From: a virus
Strand: one strand, 5' to 3'
DNA: 25,023 bases
IMG/VR virus record: IMGVR_UViG_3300010885_058698
Span: 1-25,023 of that record
Numbering within the stretch: position 1 is the first letter of the stretch; each line of letters starts with the position of its first letter. The notes under the pieces are model-generated. The model saw only the letters and a list, made by a program, of their open reading frames with translations. It ran no database searches and had not been told where the DNA came from. The translations under genes were made by a program, and so were the position numbers. Positions 13,585-22,049 of the stretch are shown here, piece by piece.

Positions 13585-15885
13585 ATGACACAAATTCAAG
13601 TTACAAAAAGGGATGGTAGCAAAGAACCACTAGATTTAGAAAAATTGCATAAGGTTGTATTCTGGGCAACAAAAGATACCACAGGAGTAAGCGCCAGAGA
13701 ATTAGAAATTAAAAGTCATATTCAGTTTTACAACGGAATCAAGACCAGCGACATTCAGGAAACAATGATCAAGAGTGCCGCTGACCTAATCAGCGAAGAA
13801 GCGCCTAATTATCAATATGTGGCAGGTAGATTAATCAATTATCATTTACGTAAGCAAGTCTACGGCGATTACCAACCTTGTAGTCTACTAGAATTAGTAA
13901 AGAGGAATGTTAACAGAAAGTTTTATGATTCGCCTTTATTAGATGCTTACAGCGAAGATGAATGGAATGAATTAAACAAAGAAATCGATCACAGTAAAGA
14001 CGAAAATTTTACATATGTTGCCATGGAACAATGGCGAGGAAAATATCTTGTACAAAATCGTGTAACAGGTGAAATTTACGAAACTCCACAAATAGCATAC
14101 ATGCTGATTGCAGCAACTCTATTCCAAAATTATTCTAAAGAAACAAGACTACAATGGGTAAAGGATTATTATAATGCAGTATCTAATCATGATATTAGTT
14201 TGCCTACCCCCATTATGGCTGGTGTACGTACACCACAAAAACAATTTAGTTCGTGCGTTCTTATTGAGACTGATGATAGCTTGGACAGTATTAATGCTAC
14301 TGCTAGTAGTATCGTACGATACGTCAGTCAAAAAGCCGGAATTGGTATTGGAGCAGGACGAATTAGGGCATTGGGTTCGCCTATTAGGAGTGGAGACGCT
14401 TACCATACGGGTGTAATTCCTTTTTACAAACACTTTCAAAGTGCAACTCGAAGTTGCAGTCAGGGCGGAGTACGCAATGGCGCCGCTACTTTGTACTATC
14501 CTATATGGCATTTGGAAGTAGAAGACTTGTTGGTGCTTAAAAACAATAAAGGCACTGAAGACAATCGCGTACGACACATGGACTATGGTGTGCAATTTAA
14601 CAAACTAATGTACGAACGATTGATCACTGGCGGCGACATTACTTGTTTTAGTCCACACGATGTACCAGAAATGTACGAAGCATTCTTCAATGATCAAGAC
14701 AGATTTAAAGAACTGTATGAACGTGCAGAACGTAACACTAAACTACGTAAAAAAACTTATAAAGCATTAGACTTATTTGGTAAGTTTATGCAGGAGCGTA
14801 AAGATACTGGCAGGGTCTATTTAATGAATGTAGATCATGCTAATACTCATAGTCCGTTTAAAGAAAAAATTGCTCCAATTAAAATGAGCAATTTATGTAC
14901 TGAAATTGACTTGCCTACAGTACCACTTAAAGATCTAAATGATCCCAACGGAAGAATTGCACTATGTACTTTAAGTGCAACCAATTGGGGAAATGTTAAG
15001 ACACCAAAAGACTTCGAACGTATGTGTACATTAGCAGTTCGAGGATTAGATGCATTGCTGAGCTATCAACATTATCCAGTGTTAGCTGCTAAATTGGCCA
15101 CAGATGAATTTAGGCCATTGGGTATCGGTATTATTAATTTTGCATACTTTTTAGCCAAGCATGATGTTAGTTACAGCGACCCGCAGGCATTAACATTAGT
15201 TGATGAATACGCAGAAGCATGGAGTTACTATCTGATTAAAGCCAGTGTAGATCTTGCAAAAGAGCAAGGAGCTTGTGGTCGTTGGAAAGATTTAAAGTCA
15301 GCTGATGGCATATTGCCAATTGACACACGTAAGTCGGAAGTTGATGAACTAGTACCGCATCAAGAGCGTATGGATTGGGAAAGTCTAAGAGCAGATGCAG
15401 CACAGTACGGGCAAAGAAATGCCACCCTAATGGCGTTAATGCCTGCTGAAACATCTGCACAGATCAGTAATAGCACAAATGGCATCGAACCTCCACGTAG
15501 TTATGTCAGTGTTAAACAGAGTAAGCATGGTGTGTTGAAGCAAGTTGTTCCGGAGTATCGTAAATTAAAAAACAAATACGAACTGTTGTGGGATCAAAAG
15601 TCTCCTGAAGGTTATTTGAAAATTTGTGCAGTGCTTCAAAAGTATATCGATCAAGGCATCAGTGTTAATACCAGCTACAATCCGCATCATTACGAAGATG
15701 AAAAAATTCCAATGAGTGAAATGATTGGCCACTTGTTACTCTGCTATAAGTATGGTACTAAGCAGCTATATTATTTTAACACCATGGACGGCCAAGGTGA
15801 AATTGACATCGACAAATTAGCAGTTAAAAAAGAAGAACTTACTATACCTGTCGATCAAGAAGATTGTGATAGTTGCGTCATTTAA
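13585..15885 (+). CDS. nrdA: Ribonucleotide reductase class Ia, large subunit NrdA
   Basis: The 766-residue alpha subunit reduces ribonucleoside diphosphates to deoxy forms for phage DNA synthesis. It has the N-terminal ATP cone (TKRDGSKEPLDLEKLHKVVF, 7-26), so overall activity control by ATP/dATP is probably kept. Catalytic residues by alignment with E. coli are Cys224 (FSSCVLIE), Asn436, Cys438 and Glu440 (SNLCTEID), Cys461 (ALCTLSATNWG), and the radical-transfer pair Tyr729-Tyr730 (QLYYFN). The C-terminal shuttle cysteines Cys761 and Cys764 (DCDSC) accept electrons from glutaredoxin or thioredoxin. nrdB and a glutaredoxin gene follow, separated by a broken exported-protein gene. All key residues are present. 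Confidence 0.97.
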   Translation: MTQIQVTKRDGSKEPLDLEKLHKVVFWATKDTTGVSARELEIKSHIQFYNGIKTSDIQETMIKSAADLISEEAPNYQYVAGRLINYHLRKQVYGDYQPCSLLELVKRNVNRKFYDSPLLDAYSEDEWNELNKEIDHSKDENFTYVAMEQWRGKYLVQNRVTGEIYETPQIAYMLIAATLFQNYSKETRLQWVKDYYNAVSNHDISLPTPIMAGVRTPQKQFSSCVLIETDDSLDSINATASSIVRYVSQKAGIGIGAGRIRALGSPIRSGDAYHTGVIPFYKHFQSATRSCSQGGVRNGAATLYYPIWHLEVEDLLVLKNNKGTEDNRVRHMDYGVQFNKLMYERLITGGDITCFSPHDVPEMYEAFFNDQDRFKELYERAERNTKLRKKTYKALDLFGKFMQERKDTGRVYLMNVDHANTHSPFKEKIAPIKMSNLCTEIDLPTVPLKDLNDPNGRIALCTLSATNWGNVKTPKDFERMCTLAVRGLDALLSYQHYPVLAAKLATDEFRPLGIGIINFAYFLAKHDVSYSDPQALTLVDEYAEAWSYYLIKASVDLAKEQGACGRWKDLKSADGILPIDTRKSEVDELVPHQERMDWESLRADAAQYGQRNATLMALMPAETSAQISNSTNGIEPPRSYVSVKQSKHGVLKQVVPEYRKLKNKYELLWDQKSPEGYLKICAVLQKYIDQGISVNTSYNPHHYEDEKIPMSEMIGHLLLCYKYGTKQLYYFNTMDGQGEIDIDKLAVKKEELTIPVDQEDCDSCVI

Positions 15886-15896
15886 GGAATTAAAAT

Positions 15897-16193
15897 ATGA
15901 AAAAAATCTTTTCGGTACTTTTATTTGTTTTTTCGCTGTCTGCGTTTGCACAACAACCAGCACTTACTATTTGCCAAGGAAAATTTGCTTTGTGCGCGGC
16001 CAGTACTTGCACTAAAACCGGTAAAACTATTACCACTAATAACGGAGTTACCTATCCCGAAGTGGTTTGTAAATGTCCTGTATTAGAAGGACCTAGCATT
16101 GCTGATTTAAGTGCGGGGGTTATGAAAGGTAGTTGCAGTGTAGACGACCCCAATACTCAAGTATGGAGTTTATTTGCACCGCGACTGGTTTAA
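15897..16193 (+). CDS. Exported Cys-rich protein, N-terminal half (ends at an in-frame TAA)
   Basis: The 98-residue reading begins with a clear signal peptide (MKKIFSVLLFVFSLSAFA, probable cleavage before QQPAL), so the product would cross the inner membrane. The mature part has paired cysteines (TICQGKFALCAASTCT, VVCKCPVLEGPS) and ends VWSLFAPRLV at TAA 16191-16193. The same frame then runs on for 101 more codons with the same style of sequence, so this is the first half of a 200-codon gene. AAGGA four to eight bases after the nrdA stop gives a good ribosome site. It resembles secreted bacterial proteins of unknown function and may be a host-derived cargo gene inserted between nrdA and nrdB. 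Confidence 0.75.
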   Translation: MKKIFSVLLFVFSLSAFAQQPALTICQGKFALCAASTCTKTGKTITTNNGVTYPEVVCKCPVLEGPSIADLSAGVMKGSCSVDDPNTQVWSLFAPRLV

Positions 16194-16499
16194 GGATTTC
16201 ACTATCCACAAGAAGCCAACAATTTTGTACGAACCCCGCCCAGTGCCACTAAAGCTAAAATTCAAAGTTGCCCAGGCGCCATTGCTGAAGGGTCAACTAA
16301 CTGCTGGGGAATGATGTGTAGATATGATAAGAATCCAACAAATGGAACCGTAACTGCTACTTGTAGTTGTCCGATCGGTCAAATTGCCAAAGGCACAGAA
16401 TTTTTAACAGAAGCAGGACAAGGTAATAAAGCGGCCTGTGCAAAACATCCAGTGGCTGCACCGAACCCACTGGCAACACCGACTAATCCGACAAAGTAA
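16194..16499 (+). pseudogene. C-terminal half of the exported Cys-rich protein, beyond the in-frame stop
   Basis: Directly after TAA 16191-16193 the frame stays open for 101 codons to TAA 16497-16499. It reads GFHYPQEANNFVRTPPSATK, IQSCPGAIAEGSTNCWGMMC, TVTATCSCPIGQIAKG, and a Pro-rich tail. TCSCP echoes VCKCP in the first half, showing one Cys-rich protein split by a single codon. The only ATGs (16311 and 16314) fall mid-domain and have no ribosome site, so independent translation is unlikely. Causes could be a point mutation (for example CAA, AAA or GAA to TAA), a sequencing error, or readthrough. Confidence 0.75.
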
Positions 16500-16514
16500 G
16501 GAATCGAATTTAAA

Positions 16515-17642
16515 ATGAGTGTTTTTAATATTAATAACAAAGGTGATCACACCAAAGCATTGGCATTTTTAGATCCAAACGGACCTGTAAATATTCAACG
16601 TTACGAAACGTTAAAATACAGACAGTTTGAAAAACTAACAGACAAGCAACTGGGGTTCTTTTGGAGACCTGAAGAAGTCGATTTGCTTCGCGATGCAAAA
16701 GACTTTAAAGAGTTGACTGATTTCGAACAACACATTTTTACCAGCAATTTGAAACGTCAAATTCTATTAGACAGTGTTCAAGGTCGAAGCCCTAACTTAG
16801 CATTTCTTCCACTGGCCACAATTCCGGAATTAGAAACATGGATCGAGACTTGGGCATTTAACGAAACCATTCACAGTAGAAGTTATACACATATTATTCG
16901 AAATGTTTTTAGCGATCCCAGTAAAGTATTTGACGACTTGCTGACCATTGAGCCCATTGTTACATGTGCTAAAGATATCAGCAAGTATTACGATGATTTA
17001 ATTCAAGCCAGTCTTTGGTACCAGACGCTAGGGGCGGGCAAACACATTGTCAACGGTAAGGAAATCATTGTTGATCTTTATGAATTAAAGAAAAAATTGT
17101 GGTTGTGTTTAAATTCTGTTAATGCACTAGAAGGCATAAGATTTTATGTAAGCTTTGCCTGCTCGTGGGCTTTTGCCGAACTTAAGAAAATGGAGGGCAA
17201 TGCTAAAACAATTAAGTTAATTGCTCGTGATGAAAACATCCATCTCGGAAGTACACAAACATTGCTTAAACTATTGCCACAAGACGATCCCGATTATGCA
17301 AAGTTAAAAGTAGAAACAAAACAAGAATGCGAACGCATGTTCCTGAGTGCAGCCGAGCAAGAAAAAACTTGGGCAGAGTACCTTTTTAAAGATGGATCAA
17401 TGATTGGTCTCAACACACAGTTGTTATGTCAGTATGTTGATTGGTTGACTTGTAAGCGCATGACTGCGGTGGGATTAGACTGTGGTATAAAGCCAGGAAG
17501 TAACCCTTTGCCATGGACTGCTAAATGGATTGCCGGTGCCGAAGTTCAAGTGGCACCCCAGGAAACAGAGATAAGTAGTTATGTAATTGGCGGCACTAAA
17601 CAAGATGTCGACCAACTGACGTTCAAAGGATTTAAATTATAA
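16515..17642 (+). CDS. nrdB: Ribonucleotide reductase class Ia, small subunit NrdB
   Basis: The 375-residue beta subunit (the same length as E. coli NrdB) makes the tyrosyl radical. Di-iron ligands are Asp86 ([10 protein letters not shown]), Glu117 and His120 (NETIHSRSY), the Glu of NALEGIRFY, and Glu/His of RDENIHLG. The radical tyrosine is Tyr124, so this is a classical Ia subunit rather than a Phe-type one. The C-terminus ([13 protein letters not shown]) should bind NrdA. The sequence is strikingly close to the E. coli type ([28 protein letters not shown]). The start follows a weak AAGGAATCG site. Its stop overlaps the glutaredoxin ATG by one base (TAATG), coupling the two. Confidence 0.97.
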   Translation: MSVFNINNKGDHTKALAFLDPNGPVNIQRYETLKYRQFEKLTDKQLGFFWRPEEVDLLRDAKDFKELTDFEQHIFTSNLKRQILLDSVQGRSPNLAFLPLATIPELETWIETWAFNETIHSRSYTHIIRNVFSDPSKVFDDLLTIEPIVTCAKDISKYYDDLIQASLWYQTLGAGKHIVNGKEIIVDLYELKKKLWLCLNSVNALEGIRFYVSFACSWAFAELKKMEGNAKTIKLIARDENIHLGSTQTLLKLLPQDDPDYAKLKVETKQECERMFLSAAEQEKTWAEYLFKDGSMIGLNTQLLCQYVDWLTCKRMTAVGLDCGIKPGSNPLPWTAKWIAGAEVQVAPQETEISSYVIGGTKQDVDQLTFKGFKL

Positions 17643-17896
17643 TGATTATTGTATACACAAAAAATAACTGCCCGTTTTGCGAACAAACAAAATACTTTTT
17701 AGATAATAAAAAGGTCTCTTATTCAATTGTAAATATTGACGATGATGCCAATGCAAAACAATTTGTAATAGATCAAGGCCACAGAACAGTGCCACAAATT
17801 TACAATGACGATACACTAATAGTCGAAGGCGGCTATAACGGTCTTGTCAAGCTAACTGAAGATCAACTCAAGGAAAAATTAAATGTTGCAGAATAA
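17642..17896 (+). CDS. Glutaredoxin
   Basis: The 84-residue thioredoxin-fold protein has the dithiol site CPFC (Cys10, Cys13), the cis-proline motif TVPQIY (Pro51), and the GGY segment (63-65) that contacts glutathione. Length and layout match GrxA/GrxC-type and T4 NrdC-like proteins. It should pass electrons from glutathione to the C-terminal cysteines of NrdA. The one-base overlap with nrdB fits that job. Its end overlaps the next gene by 14 bases. Confidence 0.95.
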   Translation: MIIVYTKNNCPFCEQTKYFLDNKKVSYSIVNIDDDANAKQFVIDQGHRTVPQIYNDDTLIVEGGYNGLVKLTEDQLKEKLNVAE

Positions 17897-18194
17897 AAGT
17901 TATAACACCGGCGATATTACTTGTTTTAAATTAGTAAACGGCGACGAAGTTGTTGCTAAAATTGTTGACGCTCATTTAATGGGGTGGACTGTAAACAGAC
18001 CCTGCACAGTTATACCAAGTCCACAAGGATTAGGTTTGATGCAAAGTCTATTTTCTGGTGATATAAATAAAGATGTAGAGCTTAAAAAGGAGCATGTAAT
18101 GATGCACTCTCCAGTAATTAAGCAACTAGAGGATCATTATTTACAGACTACTACTGGGATTCAAACTGTAAGCAAAGGTCCTATTGTTATTTAA
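17883..18194 (+). CDS. Small conserved phage protein, possible beta-barrel
   Basis: The 103-residue protein opens MLQNKSYNTGDITCFKLVNG. The run CFKLVNGDEVVAKIVD, then GWTVNRPCTVIP, reads as the first strands of a small Sm-like or SH3-like barrel (strand, GD turn, strand). It goes on QGLGLMQSLFSGDINKDVEL and ends HYLQTTTGIQTVSKGPIVI. I recall similar T4-like phage proteins beside PAAR or glutaredoxin genes; function unknown. AAGGA at 17870-17874 precedes the ATG, which overlaps the glutaredoxin end. A perfect late-promoter box (18062-18069) lies inside it and would serve the PAAR gene. Confidence 0.75.
   Translation: MLQNKSYNTGDITCFKLVNGDEVVAKIVDAHLMGWTVNRPCTVIPSPQGLGLMQSLFSGDINKDVELKKEHVMMHSPVIKQLEDHYLQTTTGIQTVSKGPIVI
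18062..18069 (+). promoter_or_regulatory. Intragenic T4-type late promoter TATAAATA
   Basis: Perfect box within the 17883 gene (codons for DINK), 134 bases before the PAAR gene's ATG. T4 late promoters are often placed inside the gene before a virion gene, and the next three genes are probable virion genes, which supports it. Confidence 0.6.
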
Positions 18195-18202
18195 GGACGG
18201 TT

Positions 18203-18736
18203 ATGTCAGTAGTTAGGTTAGGTGATCTTTTTGGTATGGGAGGTATTGTTACTGTCCCGGCTAGTTCTTCGGTTACAGTTAATGGAAGACCTGTGGCATT
18301 GCAAGGAGCAGTGTATACTCCACATATCGGTTGTACACCAAAAACACCACAACATTGTTTTGGTGTAATTTTTGATATACCTGCAGGGGTTACCATAGAA
18401 GGACAAACACCTTTAACCAAAGGAGCTAAAGGAATTTGTGGTCATAGTCCAACTACTGCTAGTTCAGATGTATTCATAATAGGTGGTGGATTTGGTGTAC
18501 TGGGTGCATTTGCTGGACTAGCTCTGGGCGGCATTGATTTTGGAACATCGGATCTCGGAGGACTAGCTTCGGGCTTTGCTGATTTTGCAGCTCCTGTTAC
18601 AGAAGGATTATCATCAATCGGTTCCGCTGCCAGTGGTTTAGTTGGTGGGGGAGTACTTGGTCAAATTGCATCGGGGATAGCAACATCTACGGTAACTGGA
18701 ATAGCAACAGGGGCAGTTAACCGAGCAATAAATTAA
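18203..18736 (+). CDS. PAAR-domain spike-tip protein (T4 gp5.4-like)
   Basis: The first 100 residues follow the PAAR fold: VVRLGDLFGMGG, VTVPASSSVTVNGRPVALQG, CTPKTPQHC, and GICGHSPTTASSDVFI. PAAR proteins cap and sharpen the tail spike that pierces the outer membrane, often binding a metal through His/Cys residues (candidates near HIGC, QHC and CGH). The C-terminal 75 residues are a Gly/Ala/Ser-rich hydrophobic stretch (GGGFGVLGAFAGLALGG and later SGLVGGGVLGQIASG), longer than T4 gp5.4 and of unclear use. AAGGA overlaps the previous stop and serves as ribosome site. Two probable tail genes follow within three bases and with a one-base overlap. Confidence 0.88.
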   Translation: MSVVRLGDLFGMGGIVTVPASSSVTVNGRPVALQGAVYTPHIGCTPKTPQHCFGVIFDIPAGVTIEGQTPLTKGAKGICGHSPTTASSDVFIIGGGFGVLGAFAGLALGGIDFGTSDLGGLASGFADFAAPVTEGLSSIGSAASGLVGGGVLGQIASGIATSTVTGIATGAVNRAIN

Positions 18737-18738
18737 TT

Positions 18739-19281
18739 ATGGCAACATCCTTTAACAGCACTATCCCTTCTCAATTTGCCGGAACTCAACCGTCTATACA
18801 GTCTGGCAATTTGAGCCCCCTTCAGTTGGCCGCAGCATACTATCTAAATCAAGGCATTGATATTCCTTTTTTTGTAAATGCAGCATTTGTAGAACAATTT
18901 AAAATTTTTTGTACCTCTGGCCAAGTTACTCCAGCTAACATTGCAGCCCCGGCAGGTGCTATTTCGGTGGTCAGTAGAGGCAATGATATTTACGTGCAAA
19001 AACCAGCAGTAGATTGCGGCCCAGATGACACTGATAGATATGAAGAACTATATATAGGAACAAGAAACAGTGTAGCACCAGACTCGTGGTCTTTTGACGG
19101 TACATTAGTCAGAGGCGGATCAGTGGCAGAAGGCGCTGGTGGACCGTGGGGAACTGGAGGACTAACTAGTCAAGATCCAACTCCCAATAACGGAGAAGAT
19201 CGAGCACCTGATATAGTATCAAACGTTTTTGCAACTTACGGTACATCTACTACTATCACTGTAAACAACGGAATATCATAA
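18739..19281 (+). CDS. Probable baseplate/tail protein
   Basis: The 180-residue protein begins MATSFNSTIPSQFAGTQPSI and has a helical middle (LSPLQLAAAYYLNQGIDIPF, NAAFVEQFKIFCTSGQVTPA). Then come a beta part (ISVVSRGNDIYVQKPAVDCG) and a Gly-rich C-terminal half. It starts two bases after the PAAR gene and its stop overlaps the next ATG (TAATG), so it is in one late operon with them. It lacks signals or enzymatic motifs. Virion role is inferred from context; no family recognised. Confidence 0.7.
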   Translation: MATSFNSTIPSQFAGTQPSIQSGNLSPLQLAAAYYLNQGIDIPFFVNAAFVEQFKIFCTSGQVTPANIAAPAGAISVVSRGNDIYVQKPAVDCGPDDTDRYEELYIGTRNSVAPDSWSFDGTLVRGGSVAEGAGGPWGTGGLTSQDPTPNNGEDRAPDIVSNVFATYGTSTTITVNNGIS

Positions 19282-21023
19282 TGCCTTTAAATACTCTCGG
19301 ACTTACTAGTGCCGGTCCATCTACTCCATCTAGCAGTGCGTTACCCACAGACAACAATTTTTATTACACTATATCACTGCCGCAAAATTCTAATATACCA
19401 TCAGTAAGTGGAGTTTATAATGGTAGTTTATCGGCACAGGGCAACTTAGTTGCCATGCAATTAAACATAGGCGGTCCAAAACTATTATTAGTTGATCCAG
19501 GCGGACGAACACCGGAGGACGGACCTACTTACATCAGAATTCCATGGTTAACTGGTTACTTCAGAGAATATTGGAAAGATCCTGTTTCGTGTACGTTTGG
19601 AGCAGACAGTGCTATACCTGCATTAACTGGGGTAATGCCTGCTAATAATATTATTCAAGGAAATGCTGTGTACTACACTGACTTACAGTTGACCAGACTG
19701 TCAGGCAGCAATTTTTGGAATAATTTTAAATTTATTAATAGTTTTAATCAAGTGCTAAGTTGGGTAACCAGCAGTAATTCTTACCTAGTAGCGTTAAAAA
19801 GCAGTGAAGAAAAAAATCTCGAATATTTTAGAAGTAAGACCTATTTGGAATTAACCACTCAGGGATTTTCTAATTACGACATTGGTAATGCACTAAAATT
19901 AGCAATTGGTAATATAGGAAAATTGATTCAAGACGTGCCTTCTGGTTATTTTGGCACACCAAATAGTGTGACTAAGGTGTTAGTAGCCGCAGGGCTAGGC
20001 GCCATCGGTAATTTAAGTGAAAAGCTGGTAGCCGCTGAAATTAATTTTGCAGACATATACAATCCAATTTATACTCAGGATCTTACTACTATTTTGCAAA
20101 CAATTAATAACAAAAGTGATCTTGAAACCATACAATTTGTATTGCAAACCAATGTTCAAAATATAACTAGTCCATTGGATTACATTAGTATAGAAAAATG
20201 TAGTGGAGTTCTCACTGACAGTATTTTTCAATCATTTGCAGATTTTGGCAAAGATTTATTTCAACGAGCTCCTGGAATCATTTTGACTACCGGCACAGCT
20301 TTTCTTACTTTGTTGACTGAGGTGCTGGCTCGAGTGCCTGCCACAGTTGAATCTTTGGCCACACCTGACAGTTTGTTGCCACCTGCCATAACAGAAAATT
20401 TAAGAAGATATTTGCCTGAGAGTCCCACCGGTGGGCCAATTAGTATGTTAGATGTTATTGGAGTAGCATCGGGGTATCTAATAGATGAAATAACTTATGT
20501 TAATTCGTTAATACAACAATTATACGAAACCAAATATGGACCGCAGATAAGAGTAGCACTTGCCGAAGTAAGTCAAAGATATACTCAGTATTATATTGTA
20601 GCAAATCCAGATCCAGAAGCGCCAGCAGGTCCAGTGGGCCCAGCGGAAAGATTATATCAACAAGCAGTTGACAACTATAGATCGTTATTAGTTACAATAG
20701 TGCTTGACCCAGCAACCAATGCCATTGCTTCAAATATAAACGAAACCTGGTCCAAATATTGTCAAAAATTAGGTTATGAAGTAGTCAATTATAATAAAGC
20801 TAATATTACTCCTTCGAGTTATACTGACAATTCTATAATTTATAGTTTTGTAGAAAGTTTGCCCAGCTATGCTGCTGATGCTCAAAATATTGGCACCGAT
20901 TTATTGTTATATGGCCTTTGCCAAAATAATCAATCGGGCGATGTCGTTAAAACTATTTTGGGTCAATTTAAAAATAATCAAACATTATCCAATGTGGGTG
21001 TTCGAATTTCCGGCATTGTTTAA
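19281..21023 (+). CDS. Large probable baseplate/tail protein
   Basis: The 580-residue protein begins with a Ser/Pro/Thr-rich stretch (MPLNTLGLTSAGPSTPSSSA), then a mixed domain (GGPKLLLVDPGGRTPEDGPT, YIRIPWLTGYFREYWKDPVS). It continues with a long, mainly helical region (YDIGNALKLAIGNIGKLIQD, APGIILTTGTAFLTLLTEVL) and a Pro-rich linker (NPDPEAPAGPVGPAERLY), ending VGVRISGIV. It is last in the PAAR operon. In some marine T4-like phages a large VrlC-like protein stands near the PAAR gene, but I cannot confirm homology by eye. A structural tail role is likely; specific identity unknown. Confidence 0.7.
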   Translation: MPLNTLGLTSAGPSTPSSSALPTDNNFYYTISLPQNSNIPSVSGVYNGSLSAQGNLVAMQLNIGGPKLLLVDPGGRTPEDGPTYIRIPWLTGYFREYWKDPVSCTFGADSAIPALTGVMPANNIIQGNAVYYTDLQLTRLSGSNFWNNFKFINSFNQVLSWVTSSNSYLVALKSSEEKNLEYFRSKTYLELTTQGFSNYDIGNALKLAIGNIGKLIQDVPSGYFGTPNSVTKVLVAAGLGAIGNLSEKLVAAEINFADIYNPIYTQDLTTILQTINNKSDLETIQFVLQTNVQNITSPLDYISIEKCSGVLTDSIFQSFADFGKDLFQRAPGIILTTGTAFLTLLTEVLARVPATVESLATPDSLLPPAITENLRRYLPESPTGGPISMLDVIGVASGYLIDEITYVNSLIQQLYETKYGPQIRVALAEVSQRYTQYYIVANPDPEAPAGPVGPAERLYQQAVDNYRSLLVTIVLDPATNAIASNINETWSKYCQKLGYEVVNYNKANITPSSYTDNSIIYSFVESLPSYAADAQNIGTDLLLYGLCQNNQSGDVVKTILGQFKNNQTLSNVGVRISGIV

Positions 21024-21033
21024 TTCAAATAGG

Positions 21034-21062
21034 TAGCAAAAAATCAAAAAACCTACTATAAT
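21034..21062 (+). promoter_or_regulatory. Possible sigma70-type promoter before the lysin gene
   Basis: TAGCAA (21034-21039), 17 bases, TATAAT (21057-21062). The -10 is perfect and the -35 weak. It lies in the 126-base gap before the lysin gene, leaving a leader of about 80 bases. That gap also holds a TATAAC at 21114-21119. No terminator is evident in the gap. Confidence 0.45.
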
Positions 21063-21149
21063 AAGATATGTTAACTGGTTAAGTTAGCAGTTTATTGTAT
21101 TTTAGTGTTGGTATATAACACTACACTGTCTAATAAAGGAGAAAGTAAT

Positions 21150-21725
21150 ATGGCGCAAGCTATATCAAATCGCTACTACGACAGCATGATGAAGGTAGTA
21201 CAAATTACCTTGTTAATTTTGGGACTATGTTTAACGGGTTATTTTATAACTTCGGTGACTACCCATAAATTAGAATCTTTGCGTAGCAAAATTTTAACAA
21301 CCGATTCAACTCTAGTGTCGGCCGCAGAACGTACCAAACAATTGGACTGTCTTGCAAAAAATATATATTGGGAAGCAGCCTCAGAACCATTTGAAGGTAA
21401 AGTTGCAGTTGCACAAGTGACCATGAATCGAGTCGATGCCGGCAATTTTGGCAACGGTGTATGTGGTGTTGTTTTTCAAAGAAACATCTTTTATGAAAAA
21501 GTCGTTTGCCAATTTAGTTGGGCATGTGAAACCACACACAAGTTTAAACCTATTCATCCTAAATTATATGCCGAGAGTGAAGAAGTGGCTAAAAAAGTTC
21601 TATTAGAAAATTTTAGATTACCCGGGCTAACTAATGCAATTTATTATCATGCAGATTATGTAAACCCAGGCTGGAAAAAAGAGAAAATTATCAAAATTGG
21701 TCGTCATATTTTTTATAAAGGTTAA
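21150..21725 (+). CDS. SleB/CwlJ-type cell-wall hydrolase with N-terminal anchor (endolysin)
   Basis: The 191-residue protein has one hydrophobic segment at about residues 15-36 (VVQITLLILGLCLTGYFITS), followed by the hydrolase domain: CLAKNIYWEAASEPFEGKVA, VTMNRVDAGNFGNGVCGVVF, CQFSWAC and AIYYHADYVNPGW. The Glu of YWEA is the probable catalytic residue of this lytic-transglycosylase-like family. The anchor suggests export by the Sec system, as in signal-arrest-release endolysins. ATG 21150 is chosen over an upstream TTG at 21105 because AAAGGAGA (21137-21144) sits 5 bases before it. A three-helix membrane protein gene follows two bases after the stop, making a likely lysis pair. Confidence 0.87.
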   Translation: MAQAISNRYYDSMMKVVQITLLILGLCLTGYFITSVTTHKLESLRSKILTTDSTLVSAAERTKQLDCLAKNIYWEAASEPFEGKVAVAQVTMNRVDAGNFGNGVCGVVFQRNIFYEKVVCQFSWACETTHKFKPIHPKLYAESEEVAKKVLLENFRLPGLTNAIYYHADYVNPGWKKEKIIKIGRHIFYKG

Positions 21726-21727
21726 TT

Positions 21728-22048
21728 ATGTCTGTAAATATCAAAATGCTTCGATTATTGGTTTACATTAAACAGTTCTTTTTAGACCATTTAAAAAAGC
21801 TTACAGCTAATACACTGGGATGGTTAGCAGCCATTGTGTTACATTGCGCTACTCTTCCTAGCTTGCTGGCCATTATGGCTGGACTCAATGATAAACTGCC
21901 CAGTATTGATGTAATTTTATTCATTTGGGCTGGTCTTGTTCTGTTGTTTGCAAGAGCTATTCTTTTGAAAGATCAGTTAAATATTATTACTATCGGAATA
22001 GGGTTTATTGCTCAATCCGTTTTGATGGCATTTATACTGTACAAGTGA
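21728..22048 (+). CDS. Three-helix membrane protein, holin candidate
   Basis: The 106-residue protein has three hydrophobic segments, at about 31-52 (GWLAAIVLHCATLPSLLAIM), 60-80 (IDVILFIWAGLVLLFARAIL) and 84-104 (LNIITIGIGFIAQSVLMAFI), after a basic N-terminus (RLLVYIKQFFLDHLKKL). It sits two bases after the lysin stop. Size, topology and position fit a class I holin, which would open the membrane at lysis. No family motif is recognised, and T4 itself uses a different holin (gp t), so this is inference from layout. Confidence 0.7.
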   Translation: MSVNIKMLRLLVYIKQFFLDHLKKLTANTLGWLAAIVLHCATLPSLLAIMAGLNDKLPSIDVILFIWAGLVLLFARAILLKDQLNIITIGIGFIAQSVLMAFILYK

Positions 22049-22049
22049 T

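Noticed and set aside
14149-14595. 148-codon open frame on the - strand
   Set aside because: It lies wholly inside nrdA, opposite its active-site region; its sequence has no recognisable domain and no ribosome site. All other - strand frames likewise mirror better + strand genes.
16191-16193. TAA recoded as a sense codon genome-wide
   Set aside because: TAA is the normal final stop of many genes here (for example nrdA, nrdB, the helicase), so global reassignment is excluded; only local readthrough, mutation or error remain.
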